NCBI GenBank assembly: GCA_028023455.1
Contig: JAQFVV010012572.1
Coordinates: forward strand, 620,001 to 684,000
Direction: 5' to 3'
DNA length: 64,000 bases
DNA from: Epiperipatus broadwayi
Taxonomy: Eukaryota; Onychophora; Udeonychophora; Euonychophora; Peripatidae
Shown here: positions 39,117 through 51,956 of the stretch, piece by piece
Position numbering within the stretch: position 1 is the stretch's first letter
How the letters are laid out: each line of letters starts with the position of its first letter
Position numbers and translations under genes: made by a program
Notes under the pieces: model-generated
Told to the model about the DNA's origin: nothing
Seen by the model: only the letters and a program-made list of their open reading frames with translations
Database searches by the model: none

Positions 39117-39779
39117 CTATTTATTTCTATCATCATTCCTCAGACCAGAGAATCTTAACCCACTTCCATGCTTGGCTTGGTGTTCCAGGTGGTTGGTTTC
39201 TGGTTTATGACTATTATATTTAGAATTCCCCCTTCTTTTAAAGCTATATGATGATGATCTACATCTATTATTTTTATCCCAATCATTTTTATCATGGCTG
39301 TAGTTTATGGCATTTATAACACCTATATTTTTTTCTTTTTCAAAGAGTTTAAATTTTCCTTTCTTTGGCTCCATAATCAAGTCTTGTGCTGTAAATGCTA
39401 TAAGTAACTTGGTCATTTCCTCAACTCTTTTCCTTTCAGCACATATTTTTATTAGTATAAATTTCTTACCATTAGCAGGGTTATTCTTTAAATGCACATA
39501 CATACCTGTGTTTTTCTGCTTGATACTGTCAATATTTATGCTACTACTTTCTAATTTACTCTTTTCTATTTCTATTCTTTCTACCCCCATTTTGCTATGT
39601 TTTATTTCTGACTCAGATTTATTTTCACATTCAGAGTGAATGTTTTGGCCAAAAATATTTTTTTGTTCTCTATTGTTAATGTCTACTAGTTTAACCTTAT
39701 TCTTCTCACTTTTTAATTTTACTACACCAACTTCTTCTGTTGATTTACTTATATCTATTTTTTCCTTTTTCTTTTTCAT
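39117..39779 (-). CDS. 220-codon open frame inside the LTR element, gag-like, unrecognised
   Basis: Starts with ATG at 39779 and ends at a stop at 39117. The protein is highly charged. The N-terminal half is Lys/Glu/Ser-rich (starts MKKKKEKIDISKSTEEV). The middle has a hydrophobic-charged segment with KKFILIKICAERKRVEEM and LLIAFTAQDLIMEPKKG. The C-terminal part is basic (SSSYSFKRRGNSKYNSHKPE), as expected for nucleic-acid binding. No zinc knuckle is seen. Position after the 5' repeat suggests gag; function is inferred from position and charge only. It is the longest frame in the window apart from the microsatellite frames, so some selection or recent origin is possible. Confidence 0.4.
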   Translation of the reverse strand: MKKKKEKIDISKSTEEVGVVKLKSEKNKVKLVDINNREQKNIFGQNIHSECENKSESEIKHSKMGVERIEIEKSKLESSSINIDSIKQKNTGMYVHLKNNPANGKKFILIKICAERKRVEEMTKLLIAFTAQDLIMEPKKGKFKLFEKEKNIGVINAINYSHDKNDWDKNNRCRSSSYSFKRRGNSKYNSHKPETNHLEHQAKHGSGLRFSGLRNDDRNK

Positions 39780-40130
39780 CTCTTCCTATTCACTTTTCAA
39801 CTATATACTCTTTTTACTATCTTATCCATATCTGTTCTTATGCTATTTAGTACTTCCCTATCCTCTCATCATGCTGTACTCATTTCCAACCCCCTACCAT
39901 TCTATTTCTTTTCTCAGTATTTCTGTCATTACTTCTGTACTATTTTGCACCTCCATTTTTTCTTTTGCTCTAATACACAAATTTTATTTTACATATTTCT
40001 ATTTTAAATATTATGAACAAATGAAGTATACAACTACCTCCAACCCCTTAGTCTTTAATGATATCAACCTCACCATCAATACCCCTAATCTGTATAGAAT
40101 ATTTATTTCTCTAGACTATCTCCTTTTTAT

Positions 40131-40319
40131 TTACATTTTACTACTTAACATTATAATTTGTTTGCTTTGATCTATTCTCTTCTTATACTGCTCATAAATT
40201 TCACTTTTATAACAACACAATTTAGCATTTATTTGAAACTTTAATTTCAACCTTTTTAATTTTCTAATTTCAATTATATTTATAATTACTCTGATACTTT
40301 GGGCACCCTTCAGCACCAC
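40131..40319 (-). pseudogene. Start of the internal region: first gag-like frame, broken
   Basis: A 62-codon frame starts 14 bases inside the 5' repeat boundary with MVLKGAQSIRVIINIIEI and continues, basic and coiled-coil-like, as RKLKRLKLKFQINAKLCC. Several stops separate it from the 39779 frame. Read across the stops it stays Lys/Glu-rich (RAKEKMEVQNSTEVMTEIL), so both may once have been one gag. Confidence 0.35.
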
Positions 40320-40332
40320 ATTGGAAAGACAT

Positions 40333-42098
40333 TGAACCTGGTGGGAGAAAAATTGCCCTGATTATATATTTAAAATCTCAATTATTACTCCAGTTGCTTA
40401 CTCACTATTGTAGCAGACCAGCCCTTCAAGCAGAGAAATTCAATACCACAGGTCGATGAAACACCAGCGGTACCTATAACCAGAGCAAGGCTATACAGAG
40501 TATACACCTATGGACACATTTCCAGGCTATAGCACTTCTTGGCTGCTAGATTCAAATCCCTGCCATCCAAAGCACTTTATTTATTTTGAGGCTTAACCTC
40601 AGGTACCAGGTAACTACAGGTTATATAATCAGCATACCTGGATAAAAGGTATACAGTCTACTGCTTGATATATCCCCAAGCTAACTCTTTTTCCACTTGT
40701 GAGAGGAATCTTTAACACACTTGCCCAATTTATAACTATTACTTAACTATTAATGATGCAGTTATAAGAGAGAAAATTGATAATTGATCTGACAACAATT
40801 ATGCAAACAAATATTTTATTTACCCATACTCATAATTAAAACAATTATAATAAAATTTACATATACATGTACACATAGTTACAATATAATATAATAAAAA
40901 CTTATGGGTGCAATATTAAAGATTACTTTGGCTGTAGTTATTAAAGTTCATTAAAGTATTTCATTCAAATAAATGGTCAAGTTTTTAGAATGGAATAATG
41001 AGGATTATATTTAACTAGGATTTTTCAGATATCATATCACACTTTCATGGATACCATTCCCAGCTTATTTCCTGACTTGTCAATTATTAATCTGTTAGCC
41101 TTTCTTTCCATCGATGGCTTGATTTCTTCTTGATTTTTCAGTTTGCAATGAATGAGAGAGATTTTCAATAGTTTCTTATTATGAGATGGGCATGAGTTCC
41201 AGGTGGAAAACATCTGATGATATTAAGGACTGGGATCAAAGATTAGTTGCATATTTTCATTGTTGTGCAGCACTTCATGTTGCTAGGGTGCTTTTCAGTG
41301 AGTATAGGTAGATGCACCCACATGCTGAAAACATTGATGGCTTTTTGCTGTCTTCTCTTCATTAAAAGTTTTTTTTATTAGACAGAAATATTGAATAATA
41401 TCTTGCTGCATCTGAAATAATTTAACTGGCAATCATAATAATTTTTTAATAATTAATCTATGAATGAATTGCTCGTTCCTTTTATATGCTTCTTTCTTAT
41501 TTTTCTATTTATCATCCATTGATATAGTTTAATTAATTTTATATTTCTTTAATTAATTTTGTATTTTGTTTTAATCTAATTTCTTGCTTAGATTAATCTA
41601 ATGTTTTGATAAGATAATGTTTGTAGTCCTTTCCTTTGTTTTTTTAATTAATACAAATGGGAATTATTAGTTCTTTTTTTCTTTTCTTTATCAGCCAAGT
41701 AATCTTTAATGAATGGCAAATTTAAAAGTTTTTCTTTCTACAAATTATATTTTTAGTTCAATTTCATTTTTTACATTTTTTTCTTTTTTTTTTTTTTTTA
41801 GATTTATAAAAAGAAAAAGCTAGTTTCAACTTTTTACTTAGAATTATTTCCCCTCTCCTACCTATTTGCTCTTTAATTCTAAAACTTTCTCTCATTTTTG
41901 TAACGACAAGATGATGCAACACTTTACTTTTGCAAGGTTGCATTTTTAAAAAAAAAATCTTTAAAACATATTATAATTTGTATTTCATTATGATCACTTA
42001 TTTTCCCTTTTAAAATTAATTTGATCATTTATTAATAAATGATTACATATATAACTCAGAATATGTGTGTTTTTAACCCATATATTCATTGGCAGTAC
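40333..42098 (-). repeat. 5' long terminal repeat of the element
   Basis: About 1.77 kb, collinear with 36189-37885. On the minus strand it starts TGTACTGCCAATGAATATAT and ends CTCCCACCAGGTTCA. It contains a T-run followed by TAGATTTATAAAAAGAAAAAGC on the plus strand, also present in the other copy. Confidence 0.85.
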
Positions 42099-43390
42099 AA
42101 TATATATGAGCTATTATAACAACATTGCAGACTTAGGGTGGAAATCCTTATGTTTAAAATATCTGTGTATATTTCACAAGATGTTAGAAGTAAATAGAAA
42201 TGAATCTCTCCTTTTAATGAGAGCAGCATAGTGAAATTTGGTCAAGCTGTCAAAATGGGTATGAAGATAATTGTACTGATATCTCACCTGAAGACCTTAA
42301 GATTGTTCATAAAATACATGCATAATGAGAGAGGATGGTCTGCCTTTCTGTAATGGTGAAATAAATCAACATGATAGAATTGAGGTGAAGAATGCAGTGA
42401 AAAAAAAATTGACTATATATACTGAAACAGTATTATTTGTCTGGCATTCCATTTCACCGACTATGTCAAATAGTAGTATTCTTTTTTTAATTCAATCCCC
42501 TCCAAGCTCGCATATATTACCATATATTAACATGTATTAATGTGTAATAAGGTATATTAACATATGTGTACATATATTTGTATGTGTTTGCATGCATATA
42601 AATATTAATGTATATATGCATATAGTTATAATACACATACTCAATTATAAATTAAATTAATAAATAAAGTAAGTTGTGTAAACATTGGTGTTTGTGTAGG
42701 AGAGCGCCATATATATTTATGCGAACAAACTGCAATGTAATAGATTTCATAAGCATTGCAACACTATTTGAATTATTTTATCTTTAAGTTATTGTAAAAT
42801 TCGCATATAATTTTCAATTCTGGAGGTTGCAAGATTACATATATAATAGAATGTTTATAAATCTTAAATCTGTTTTAAAAGATCACCTGCTTCTTGGAAA
42901 TTATCCCACCACATTCACCTGGTTTAATTTGTGGGTATCATGAGCAGATTCTAAAATAACTTTAAAATAAATTTTAAACAAAGGCAAAATCGGTCAAGCT
43001 GCATTATTTTATGAAATACATAGATTTTGCTTTTGTCTTTTCTGAAATTATTTAAGATGTGGATGCAAATCCAAGGGTCTCATTAATGAAGATCAATAAT
43101 GAAAACTAAGTCTGAGGATTTGGATAGAGACATCTTTAATTTTTTTACATAGTTAATAATATGAGTGTAAAAACATGATAATGATTAAAAAAAATATTTA
43201 TAGTTGCATACAATTGGAGTCATTAAAATAAATAGTTTCTGGCTAATATCAGTCTTATATAATTATGCAAACAAGTTAGCAATGATTCAAATTGATGTAA
43301 TTTTGAATCTCAAATAAAAGGCATAATTGTGTATACTGAATGTATTAAATCAAATCTGTTGCTCTTCATTAAAGAAATCCAATATCTAGA
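42099..43390. other. Non-coding block
   Basis: The 42170-42420 segment is a little purine-rich (GAGAGAGGATGGTCTGCCTT, GAATTGAGGTGAAGAATGC) and might be a decayed retroelement, but no motif could be fixed. The rest is featureless AT-rich DNA. Confidence 0.35.
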
Positions 43391-43710
43391 AATTATTAAA
43401 CAATTCAAAAACAAAGCAAAACTCTCCATATAGTAGTGCCATCTTGTGCTAACAAGAGCAATCAATGGATGCCAGAAGGCTTGTGCATAAAATGCCTATC
43501 TAGTGCCTACTCATCCAATATCCCCAGACTAGTTTCTGGCTTGTGGCCTTCATCAGTGAGAAGCTGGAAACTAGTCTGGGGATATTGGATGAGTAGGCAC
43601 TAGATAGGGATTTTATACACATGCCTTCTGGCATCCATTGATTACTCTGTCTTGCTTAGAGTGGCACTACTGTATGGAGAGTTTTACTTTGTTTTGAATT
43701 GTTTAATAAC
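43391..43710. mobile_element. Foldback copy of the 450-bp dispersed repeat (copy 4)
   Basis: ATTATTAAACAATTCAAAAA and CAAAGCAAAACTCTCCATAT on the left face ATGGAGAGTTTTACTTTG and TTTTGAATTGTTTAATAA on the right. The arms (about 155 bp) include AATCAATGGATGCCAGAAGG and its inverse. Each arm is the 5' part of the family, so this is a head-to-head inverted pair. A loop near 43560 holds the GTGAGAAGCTGG junction. Confidence 0.85.
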
Positions 43711-44587
43711 AGTTATGTGCTGGTATGAGATAGTGATCATGTGATCTAGAAATTATTTAGGGATATAACTATCATCTAGTCTTTTTGATTATTCAAGATT
43801 ATACTACTATGGAACACAATTATTTATTACCACCATATTATATATAGGTTTATTCTATATTAATATATTTTTATTAATTGTTTGTTTTGGAAATCCAAAA
43901 TTTTTATAAATTCAAGTGGCGATTTTTTTTTTTTAAAGATACTTGGATTTTAGGAATTTGAAGCGATTTTTTTTTCCGATAAGTAATACTCGATTGCTTC
44001 AGTGACTTTTGAAGAAAAATCTGTTTTCCTGCAAAAAAAAAAACATACATATATATATATTGATTTCTTTTGACTGATTCTGTTCACACTCTTACATTAT
44101 CATTAATATAGTAATGTGTCATCACCAGAAGAAAAATGAAAATATTGAGTGAAGAGTAAAAAAAAGAAAGAAATCAATATTAATTTGTTTTTTAAATTCC
44201 TTGTTTTTTTTATAAAAAGTTATAATAATTTTTCATTTTAAACCCAAGATTTAATTTCAGAACTTGACTACATATAATTTTGCATACTTCAGTTATATAT
44301 GTTCTTCTTTTACGAGTACTTTTTAGTAGTTCAATAATGTTGCTCCCCCCCCCTCCCCAAATAAATCTTTATCACAGTTTATTTTTTTAATTATCATTAT
44401 ATTTTTATTTATAAAAAGTATATTTATGAACAATGTGCTTACCATAAAACTAATTCAAGTATATTAAAACTGTGTGTATATTTATATATACTATTATTAA
44501 ACCAAATTAATTACTTTAAATGTATGTATGTGTCCGCCTACATAGCGTTACATAATTAATTTTAATAGCGTGTTTTAATGCAATATA

Positions 44588-44681
44588 CTATAATTGTGGC
44601 CTAGTGGTTAGCATAGTTGTCCTCCAAGCAGCTAGCCCGGGTTCGCTTTCCGGTCAATGCATTTGACGTATGAAAAAAAAA
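44588..44681 (+). mobile_element. Short tRNA-like SINE, copy 5
   Basis: TATAATTGTGGCCTAGTGGT, TAGCATAGTTGTCCTCCAAG, CAGCTAGCCCGGGTTCGCTT and TCCGGTCAATGCATTTGACG are followed by poly(A) (44674-44681). A-box and B-box are both recognisable. It has lost the GCGGG preceding the B-box seen in other copies. Confidence 0.75.
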
Positions 44682-46368
44682 TCTAGTAATTGAAATCATA
44701 ATTATAATGTGCCACCCTGAAATTACGCTGAGCTTTAAAAATTAAATATTTGACTTTGTATGGGAAATACATATGAATGTGATTGTTTTTATTATATATA
44801 ATTTATCAACACGTTTTTTGGATTTGTTTTTGAATTATAATTATTTTTACTATCAGAGCTCGCCAACTAATTTTGAAAAGTTATGAACATTTAAAAAGTA
44901 ACGACGGACTATACAAACCTTTATCAAATTATTATTGTTTGCAATATACTTGTTAACTTCAGTATGATAAACAATATTCTTTATATATTTATATTGTACT
45001 GTTTATTAACACTTTCTAGTTTTAATTATTAATCTTTGAGCTTTTCATTAAGAAATTTTGACTAGATAATTTAAAATTTGAATGTGTATATATATATAGA
45101 GAGAGATGGGTATATGTTATAGCAAACTATAATTTATTCCACACAAAGTCATAAGTTGGTTCATTGTTCTAGAGCATTGGTTTTTTATTTCCCCAACAAC
45201 TCTTTACAAGGATTTGCATAATCCATAGCTCTCTCTATATAAATATTTCACATAATTTATGGAACTTTCCAAAAATGTAATTTATGAAAACTCTATGTAA
45301 ATCATAGAAATTTGAAAAGCATAAAGAATTTAGGAGTATATTTAATGTTTTTACACACATGTATGAATAACTTGAAATATTTGCAAACTATATCTATAAA
45401 AATTTAAAAACTATAATGCTTTTTGAATAGTTACTGCTCCTTTGAAGATTATAACATTCCCATGTTTCATATTTCTATCATGATTAAAGGTATATGCTAA
45501 GTTTTTACCTATTGGGGTTGAGGGTTTATGTGTGTCCAGAATGCTTGTAATAGTGTTTTCGCCATATGCCATACAACAAATGTATAATTGGCATAGTGAA
45601 GTCACATTTTAGGTAGAAATGGAATAAGGTTTATAGAAGTGATTTCAAATCTTCCATATAAATAATACTATTCAGGGACCATAGTCATAGCCATCCCTTA
45701 ATTTTGTTGTAAGAAATCCATGTTGTATTTAAAGTATGTTATTGTTATGCAGAATGTTAATAGTTCCATGGATTGAGACTATTATTGTCATTTAATCTTT
45801 TTCTTACAACAGATAATGCTTCATTAAAGAGTCCATATGTGATTGGGTAAATTTTCCACATTAACCTACTGACATGACAGTTCTTTCAATGTTCATGTTC
45901 TAGACAGATCTTTAGTTTGTGTGCTATCCTATGAATACACTATGGTTCACTTAAACAATTTCAACAGAAGTGCCTGTTCTACAAATATGACATGATCTGA
46001 ATAAAATGTCAGTGAAAATTTATATGCAGAGATGTATGAACAATTGTCTCATCATGACTGGAACATTTGTGAAAAATTCTATCAAAACAACGATGTTTTT
46101 GTTTATTTGAGAAACTGATGCTTATTTATTAGACATGTGAAACTACTGAATATTTCATAATGGCATTGTATAGTAAAATATTGTAGTATGTCTGAATATC
46201 GTTTTCTAGATTTTAAAAATGAGTCCTTCTTAAATTACTGTTGCCAAATTTTGTGATAGAGAGAATGAATGCACTATCTGGATAAGCTATTTATCAATTA
46301 AACAAGGAAAGCTATTATTCTTCAAGAAGTATAATAATTGCTTTTTTTTATTGCTTTGCCAAATGTAT
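44682..46368. other. Non-coding block with a possible retroelement trace
   Basis: Minus-strand frame 45411-45605 includes THKPSTPIGKNLAYTFN and HGNVIIFKGAVTIQKAL, which loosely recalls the end of the GIY-YIG domain of Penelope-like elements. The catalytic GIY/YIG residues are not visible, so this is unproven. Otherwise nothing was seen. Confidence 0.25.
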
Positions 46369-46604
46369 ACCATATAAAACTAAATCATCCATGCACTTTG
46401 CTACTGTTACCCAATGCTTTATTTACCACCCTCTTTTACAGTTTACAGTTTCAATTTCCCCAGCAATCTTCTTCAGACTCATATCTCCTAACTTATATAA
46501 GAGTTCTGAAGATGATTGTTGGAGCAATTGAAACTGTAAAAGAGGATAGTAAATAAAGCATTGTGTAACAGTAGTAAAGTGGATGGATAATTTTATATTA
46601 TATG
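46369..46604. repeat. Foldback element, copy 1
   Basis: CATATAAAACTAAATCATCC and TTTACCACCCTCTTTTACAG on the left face CTGTAAAAGAGGATAGTAAA and GGATGGATAATTTTATATTA on the right, with arms of about 110 bp. The same arms occur at 50302-50721. No coding content. Confidence 0.88.
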
Positions 46605-46899
46605 AAGGCTATTATTATTGCAGATAATGTTCTCATACTGTAGATATTACCATTGGAGTCCTGGTAAATACAATTTAAATGATCTGGCATATATATGTGT
46701 GTGATATTAATGGTGTTAGGTTAAAAAACTAAATTTATTTAGTGGGATTGGAGAATATGTCCAGCATACATGAGAACTTGTAAAAGTATCCGAAATTTAA
46801 GAGGGAATTCTTTATTCTAAAAGTTTGGCATACTAACTTATAGTGTAGAATATTTGGAGATTATCTGTGGTTATTCTTAAAATTGATATCTTCAAAGTT

Positions 46900-47129
<230 letters not shown>

Positions 47130-50100
47130 GAAAACTCTTATATATAATTATTAATACAACAGAATATAGTCTTGTAATACACTGACATTAAGTCCACCTA
47201 TCATTCTTGTCAGGTAAAAGTTTGTTTTTGTTTTACATAAATTTTTAAATCACCAGTTCTTAGCCAACTCATGTGAAAATCCTGTCTTAATTAGTATAAT
47301 CCTCAAGTCTCTTCATCCTCTTCTTCTTTATTTTTGCTTACTTTATATAGTATATAATATCAAAACTCAACTCTTTTACACTTTATAGCAAAATATATAT
47401 TTATTTAATTGATTATAGTTTCAACTGTTCCCAACAGTCTTTGTCAGATCTACAAATTTAAACATTACATAAATAATCATATTTTATATATTTATACATA
47501 TAATTTATAATTTAACTATTTTACATTACATTATATTCAATAATTTATCATCTAATCCTTTTAACTTTAATACTATTTTATTTTTATTTTCACTTTTATT
47601 GTTATTTTTTATTATTTATTATTATACCCTATCATATTTTATTATATTAATAAATCACTTTTCATCTTTTACCATATTTTACATTTATAAAAATTTTTTT
47701 ATAAACTTACTAAACTATTATATTAATTCATATCGAACATATATTCTATTTTATAATCTTACAATTTAATCCATTAATTATTTAACCTTACTCAATCCAT
47801 TAATTTTTCTTTTCTACATAATCTAACTTTAACATTTTTTAACTTTTATAATTCAAAACAAAATTAAAGACGCTATTTTTTGCTAAAACGTAAATCAGAG
47901 TGATAACTGCTCAAACCCTCACTATTCAGAAGTTAACAAGTCTGGTGATGAATTCCTTCTCCTTCAAACTTATTTTATAGGAAGATGATATTGACTTTTT
48001 TTGCTCACCTTTACCTTTTTTATTACAGAATTTTATTTAAAAATATAAAAATATAATTCAGGATTCTGAATGAAATAAAGATTGGTTCAATTTTTTTTTT
48101 AAGCCATTGCTTAATTAAATTACTTGTCGTATTTGAAAATATTAATTAAAAAAACCTAGACTACAATCATTGATTAATATCTTCGAAGAATTTCAAGAAT
48201 CAACTAGTTCCCATATTTATCAAGAAAACTCAGCAATTTGTCAAATAAATAGATTAAATAGTCTACCATTCACTTTATTTAAAAATTTAAATAATCATTT
48301 AAATAAATTAGTTATTGATAAAATGATAAAAGCAATCTTGAAATAGGGGTTTAAATGTTGCAATATTATTTGATAATCGCTGATTTCTCAGGCATACTAT
48401 AAAAAGTACAACTTGAATTGAAATGTGCTCTTATTTTATCACATAATTAAATGATTTATTATCGAAAAAAAAATCGAAATATTCAGTCTACTTTCTCTCC
48501 ACAAAATGCTTCGTCGCGAATATTGATTTAATACGATCTTTAGGTGTATTACCGAACTATTACAATAGCAAAATAATATATAAGGGAATAACTTTTCATG
48601 GTTGCATGAAGTAACCACATCAAAATTACTCGCGAACGTGTTTTCCTGAATTGTATCTAAATATTTTAAAGCAATAACTTTCATATTAATGCGGCAAATT
48701 TAAAGATTCAAGGCTGCATTACTAGACTCTCCATTAATCTATGTTAAACTTTCTCACACTACGCATATTTCACTTTCTTATTAATGTATAAAATTACCAA
48801 AAAGTATTGATTAACCATATTTCGGTCCTCATTTTCTATAACAATGAAGTGTACCTAAAGCATAATGTTTCTAAAATTTTAAGTGAAATGCGTGTTTAAT
48901 CTAGTAATGAGCATATTTCTTCAAATATGGATCTTGGTTACATTGCAATTGCCATTGTATGTTTATATTATGTGAGTGTGTGTTTGCATGCTTATTTTTG
49001 AGTAAATAGATGTTTATATAAAAAGTGTGTATATTTAATAAATTTGTGCAATTATGCATTAAAATGTAATTTAACGTCGAGTAGTATTTGTTCTTTAATT
49101 TCAACTCCCCCATCCCACTTCTAATTTTGATTTTTGGAGCATCTTTATATTTAAATTTATTGTACTAACATTATTTTTCCCCTGAAGTTAAAAGTAAATT
49201 CAATTGTAAACGAAATAATTATTTATATTGAACTACTAATCAAATGTTTTTCTCCTTCTTAATTTGCTTAATATTATTTGATTATCTTCATGCATGGTTA
49301 AACATATTTATAAAATATGGTTTTAAAACAAAATTGAAAAAAATATATATATAAATATAAAACTTTTTCTATATTTATATGTGTGTGTTTATAAATATGC
49401 AAATAATGGTGAAAAATTATAAACACTTTTACGTACCACATAACAATACTTTGAGTTGATTTAATATGTAGTCTTGTTTTATTTTTATTTTACATTCATT
49501 TTGTTTATCTTTATGTATATAAAAAAAATTCAAAGTGTAATAAAAGATTTGGGGAACATATGGGGGAGATCGACTAAAGTAAGACATTTTCTGGAAAGAT
49601 GAAAAATAAATAATTATCTTATAGTGGGTTAATAAAGTAGAAAATATATTGCTTGCTGCTGATAAGAATTTGTTATAAACTGAAAGAAGTTCCTTCTATT
49701 TAATCTGAGGCATTACAAGAACTAAGCAACACAAACTCATAATGTCCACTTTGTTGTATTCTTGTTGTCTTCAGTGCTATTATCATATGAATTTGACTTA
49801 TATTAGTAACATAATAAATTATCTAATTTTTATTTCTGAATTTAATTCTTTCTTAATAGATGCCTAATACTTTTTAATTGAAGCATTGATTAGGGGTTTT
49901 TTGGGACATTAGAATGGGTGGATGTGTATGGATTGCCTTTTTAAATATAGTTGCAATTATGATAAACAAAAATAAATTATTTCTCATACAAAGTCACTAT
50001 CAGTTAAAGTAGCTAGTTGCTTTGATACAAGATAGAATGGGTTAAATATTGTAAAATTACAGCCTCCTACTAACTACAATTATATTATTCGCAAGCAAAA

Positions 50101-50301
50101 TATTTTTATATGAAGTGAAAGAAAAACTGTTTAATAGGACATTCTCAGATTTTGTGAAGTTAAAATAAAAATGAGTCAATTTGAAGAGTGGACATCTTAT
50201 TAGACAGCATTGAAAGCATAAATGGAATAGGATTTATTATAGATAATTGATGGGAAAACTAAATGTGAATCAATGTTATATCACATAGAATATCAAAATT
50301 A
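47130..50301. other. Non-coding block
   Basis: 47200-47860 is strongly T/A-biased with few G. A minus-strand 81-codon frame at 48439-48684 (starts MKVIALKYLDTIQENTF) has some coding-like codons and local CpG, but no domain. 49350-49420 holds TA and TG runs. No exon or RNA gene was recognised. Confidence 0.35.
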
Positions 50302-50721
50302 ATAATTACTCTTTCTTATTGCATTGCCAAATGTATACCATATAATACTAAATCATCCATGCACTTTAATACTGTTACACAATGCTCTATTTATCACTCT
50401 CTTTTACAGTTTTACAGTTTTGATTGCCCCAGCAATCTTCTTCAGAACTCTTATATCTCTTCAACTTCTAAATTCAAATTTAAATAAAGATTACTGTTAT
50501 ACTTTTAGTATCCCCCCCTCTCTTTAAATTTAAAGATAGGGTGATACTAAAAGTATAATAGTAAATTTTTTAAAATTTGAATTTACAAGTTGAAGTTAGG
50601 AGATATAAAAGTTCTGAAGAAGATTGCTAGGGCAATTGAAACTGTAAACTGTAAAGGAGAGTGGTAAATAAAGCATTGTGTAACAATAATAATGTGCATG
50701 GGTGATTTAGTATTATATGGT
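50302..50721. mobile_element. Foldback element, copy 2, flanked by 13-bp direct repeats
   Basis: The arms (about 200 bp) start CCATATAATACTAAATCATC and end GGTGATTTAGTATTATATGG. They contain CCCCAGCAATCTTCTTCAGA and its inverse, and TTACTGTTATACTTTTAGTA facing TACTAAAAGTATAATAG around a C-rich loop (CCCCCCCTCTC). The sequence AATATCAAAATTA flanks it at 50289-50301 and 50722-50734. About 30 bp before the left arm (CTTATTGCATTGCCAAATG) is shared with copy 1 and belongs to the element. Confidence 0.85.
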
Positions 50722-50734
50722 AATATCAAAATTA

Positions 50735-51956
50735 GATATTTAACTTAATAGTAATACTAAACGTAATTTAACTTATTATTCCTACAATATTTTATTTTAT
50801 TGAAAAAAAAAATTTTTCTCAGAGCTATCAGCAAAATGTTTTACACAATAATTGGAAAAATTATTTTAAAAATACAAGTGCTGAGGGAGGGGAATGTGTA
50901 TTGATTGAGACAGAAATGGAAAAAGTCATAGCCTGTGAAATTTATACAATAAATTAATATTATATGTAATAAATACTAGAAATTTAAGCCCAGTAGATAT
51001 GTATTCTGTTTTAACTAAGATTATACTTTACTTAATAAAATTAAATACAGAAAGTAATCAATGGTTAGGTAGTAATGTATTTGTTAATGTGAAGCTAAAA
51101 AGACAAAAATCTATTTAAAAATCTTCAGAAATTTAAACTAGAACTTACAAATTATTTCAGCTATTTATTAGACTTTGACCAATAAATCTATGAGAAAGTG
51201 ATATATATTATGGTAAAATCAAGTATATAGATTCCAGAACAAAAAGCAGCTATACACCAATAAAGACAACATACATATGAAATAAAAATGTGAAAATAAA
51301 TCCAAATGAACCATTTAAAAATAAATAACTGAAATTTTATAAGTTGATTCTATAGAAAAGAGTTAATTATGATAATTAAAATTGTAGAGGAGAACAAGTT
51401 TCAAAAAAAGATTATATCTTTATATTAGATGAAACATTATTTCAGCAATTAATTAGTTGGGAATAAATGGAATTAATGTTAAGAATATCTATGGTATCAC
51501 AAAGTGGGTAGAACAATTTTACAAAAACCTACATAATAACTGAAACACAGGCTTATTATATACCTGTGTCTATATATGTAATATATAGGGTATATGAGAA
51601 CAGACTTTGACATGACTTGCCACTATCCACTCTATCTCATATTACTGATACACTAAAACATACATAGTATTTAAAAAACAAGACAGTAGAGGTATTTGTA
51701 TTTCAATATTTTCTGAAACATCAAATGGATGCTGAAGAAAACCTAAAAAAACCAATGAAATCATTGCAGGTATTTCAAAATAAACAGGAAATGTCAAAGC
51801 TTTATGGCAATTTTCTAAATGATAAGGATAGTCTAGCTGATATGGGGAAATGTAATGCTGATATTGATTTTTTTTTTAAAAAATGAAAAAGAAGATATTA
51901 GAAATCACAGATTCATCTTTCTAATAATCTGTGTAAAAGTTTTACTAAGATCACTA
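50735..51956. other. Non-coding block
   Basis: 51040-51560 is purine-rich on the plus strand and could be a very old retroelement ORF, but no motif survives. The end-fragment at 51594 is listed separately. Confidence 0.3.
51594..51650 (+). repeat. Isolated end of the 22639 family
   Basis: GAGAACAGACTTTGACATGA with CACTATCCACTCTATCTCAT and ATTACTGATAC matches the family end in layout. Strongly diverged. Confidence 0.4.

Noticed and set aside
39307-40170. Plus-strand hydrophobic frames (39307-39639 and 39640-40170)
   Set aside because: They are antisense shadows of the Lys/Glu-rich minus-strand frame and the A-rich gag-like region; Ser/Phe/Leu composition is what reversal produces.
45411-45605. 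Minus-strand frame resembling the tail of a Penelope-like GIY-YIG domain
   Set aside because: Only a loose TPIGKNLA-type similarity; the catalytic GIY and YIG residues are not visible and the reverse transcriptase is absent.
48439-48684. Minus-strand 81-codon frame starting MKVIALKYLDTIQENTF
   Set aside because: The first 30 codons look plausible, but no domain, splice site or second exon supports a gene.
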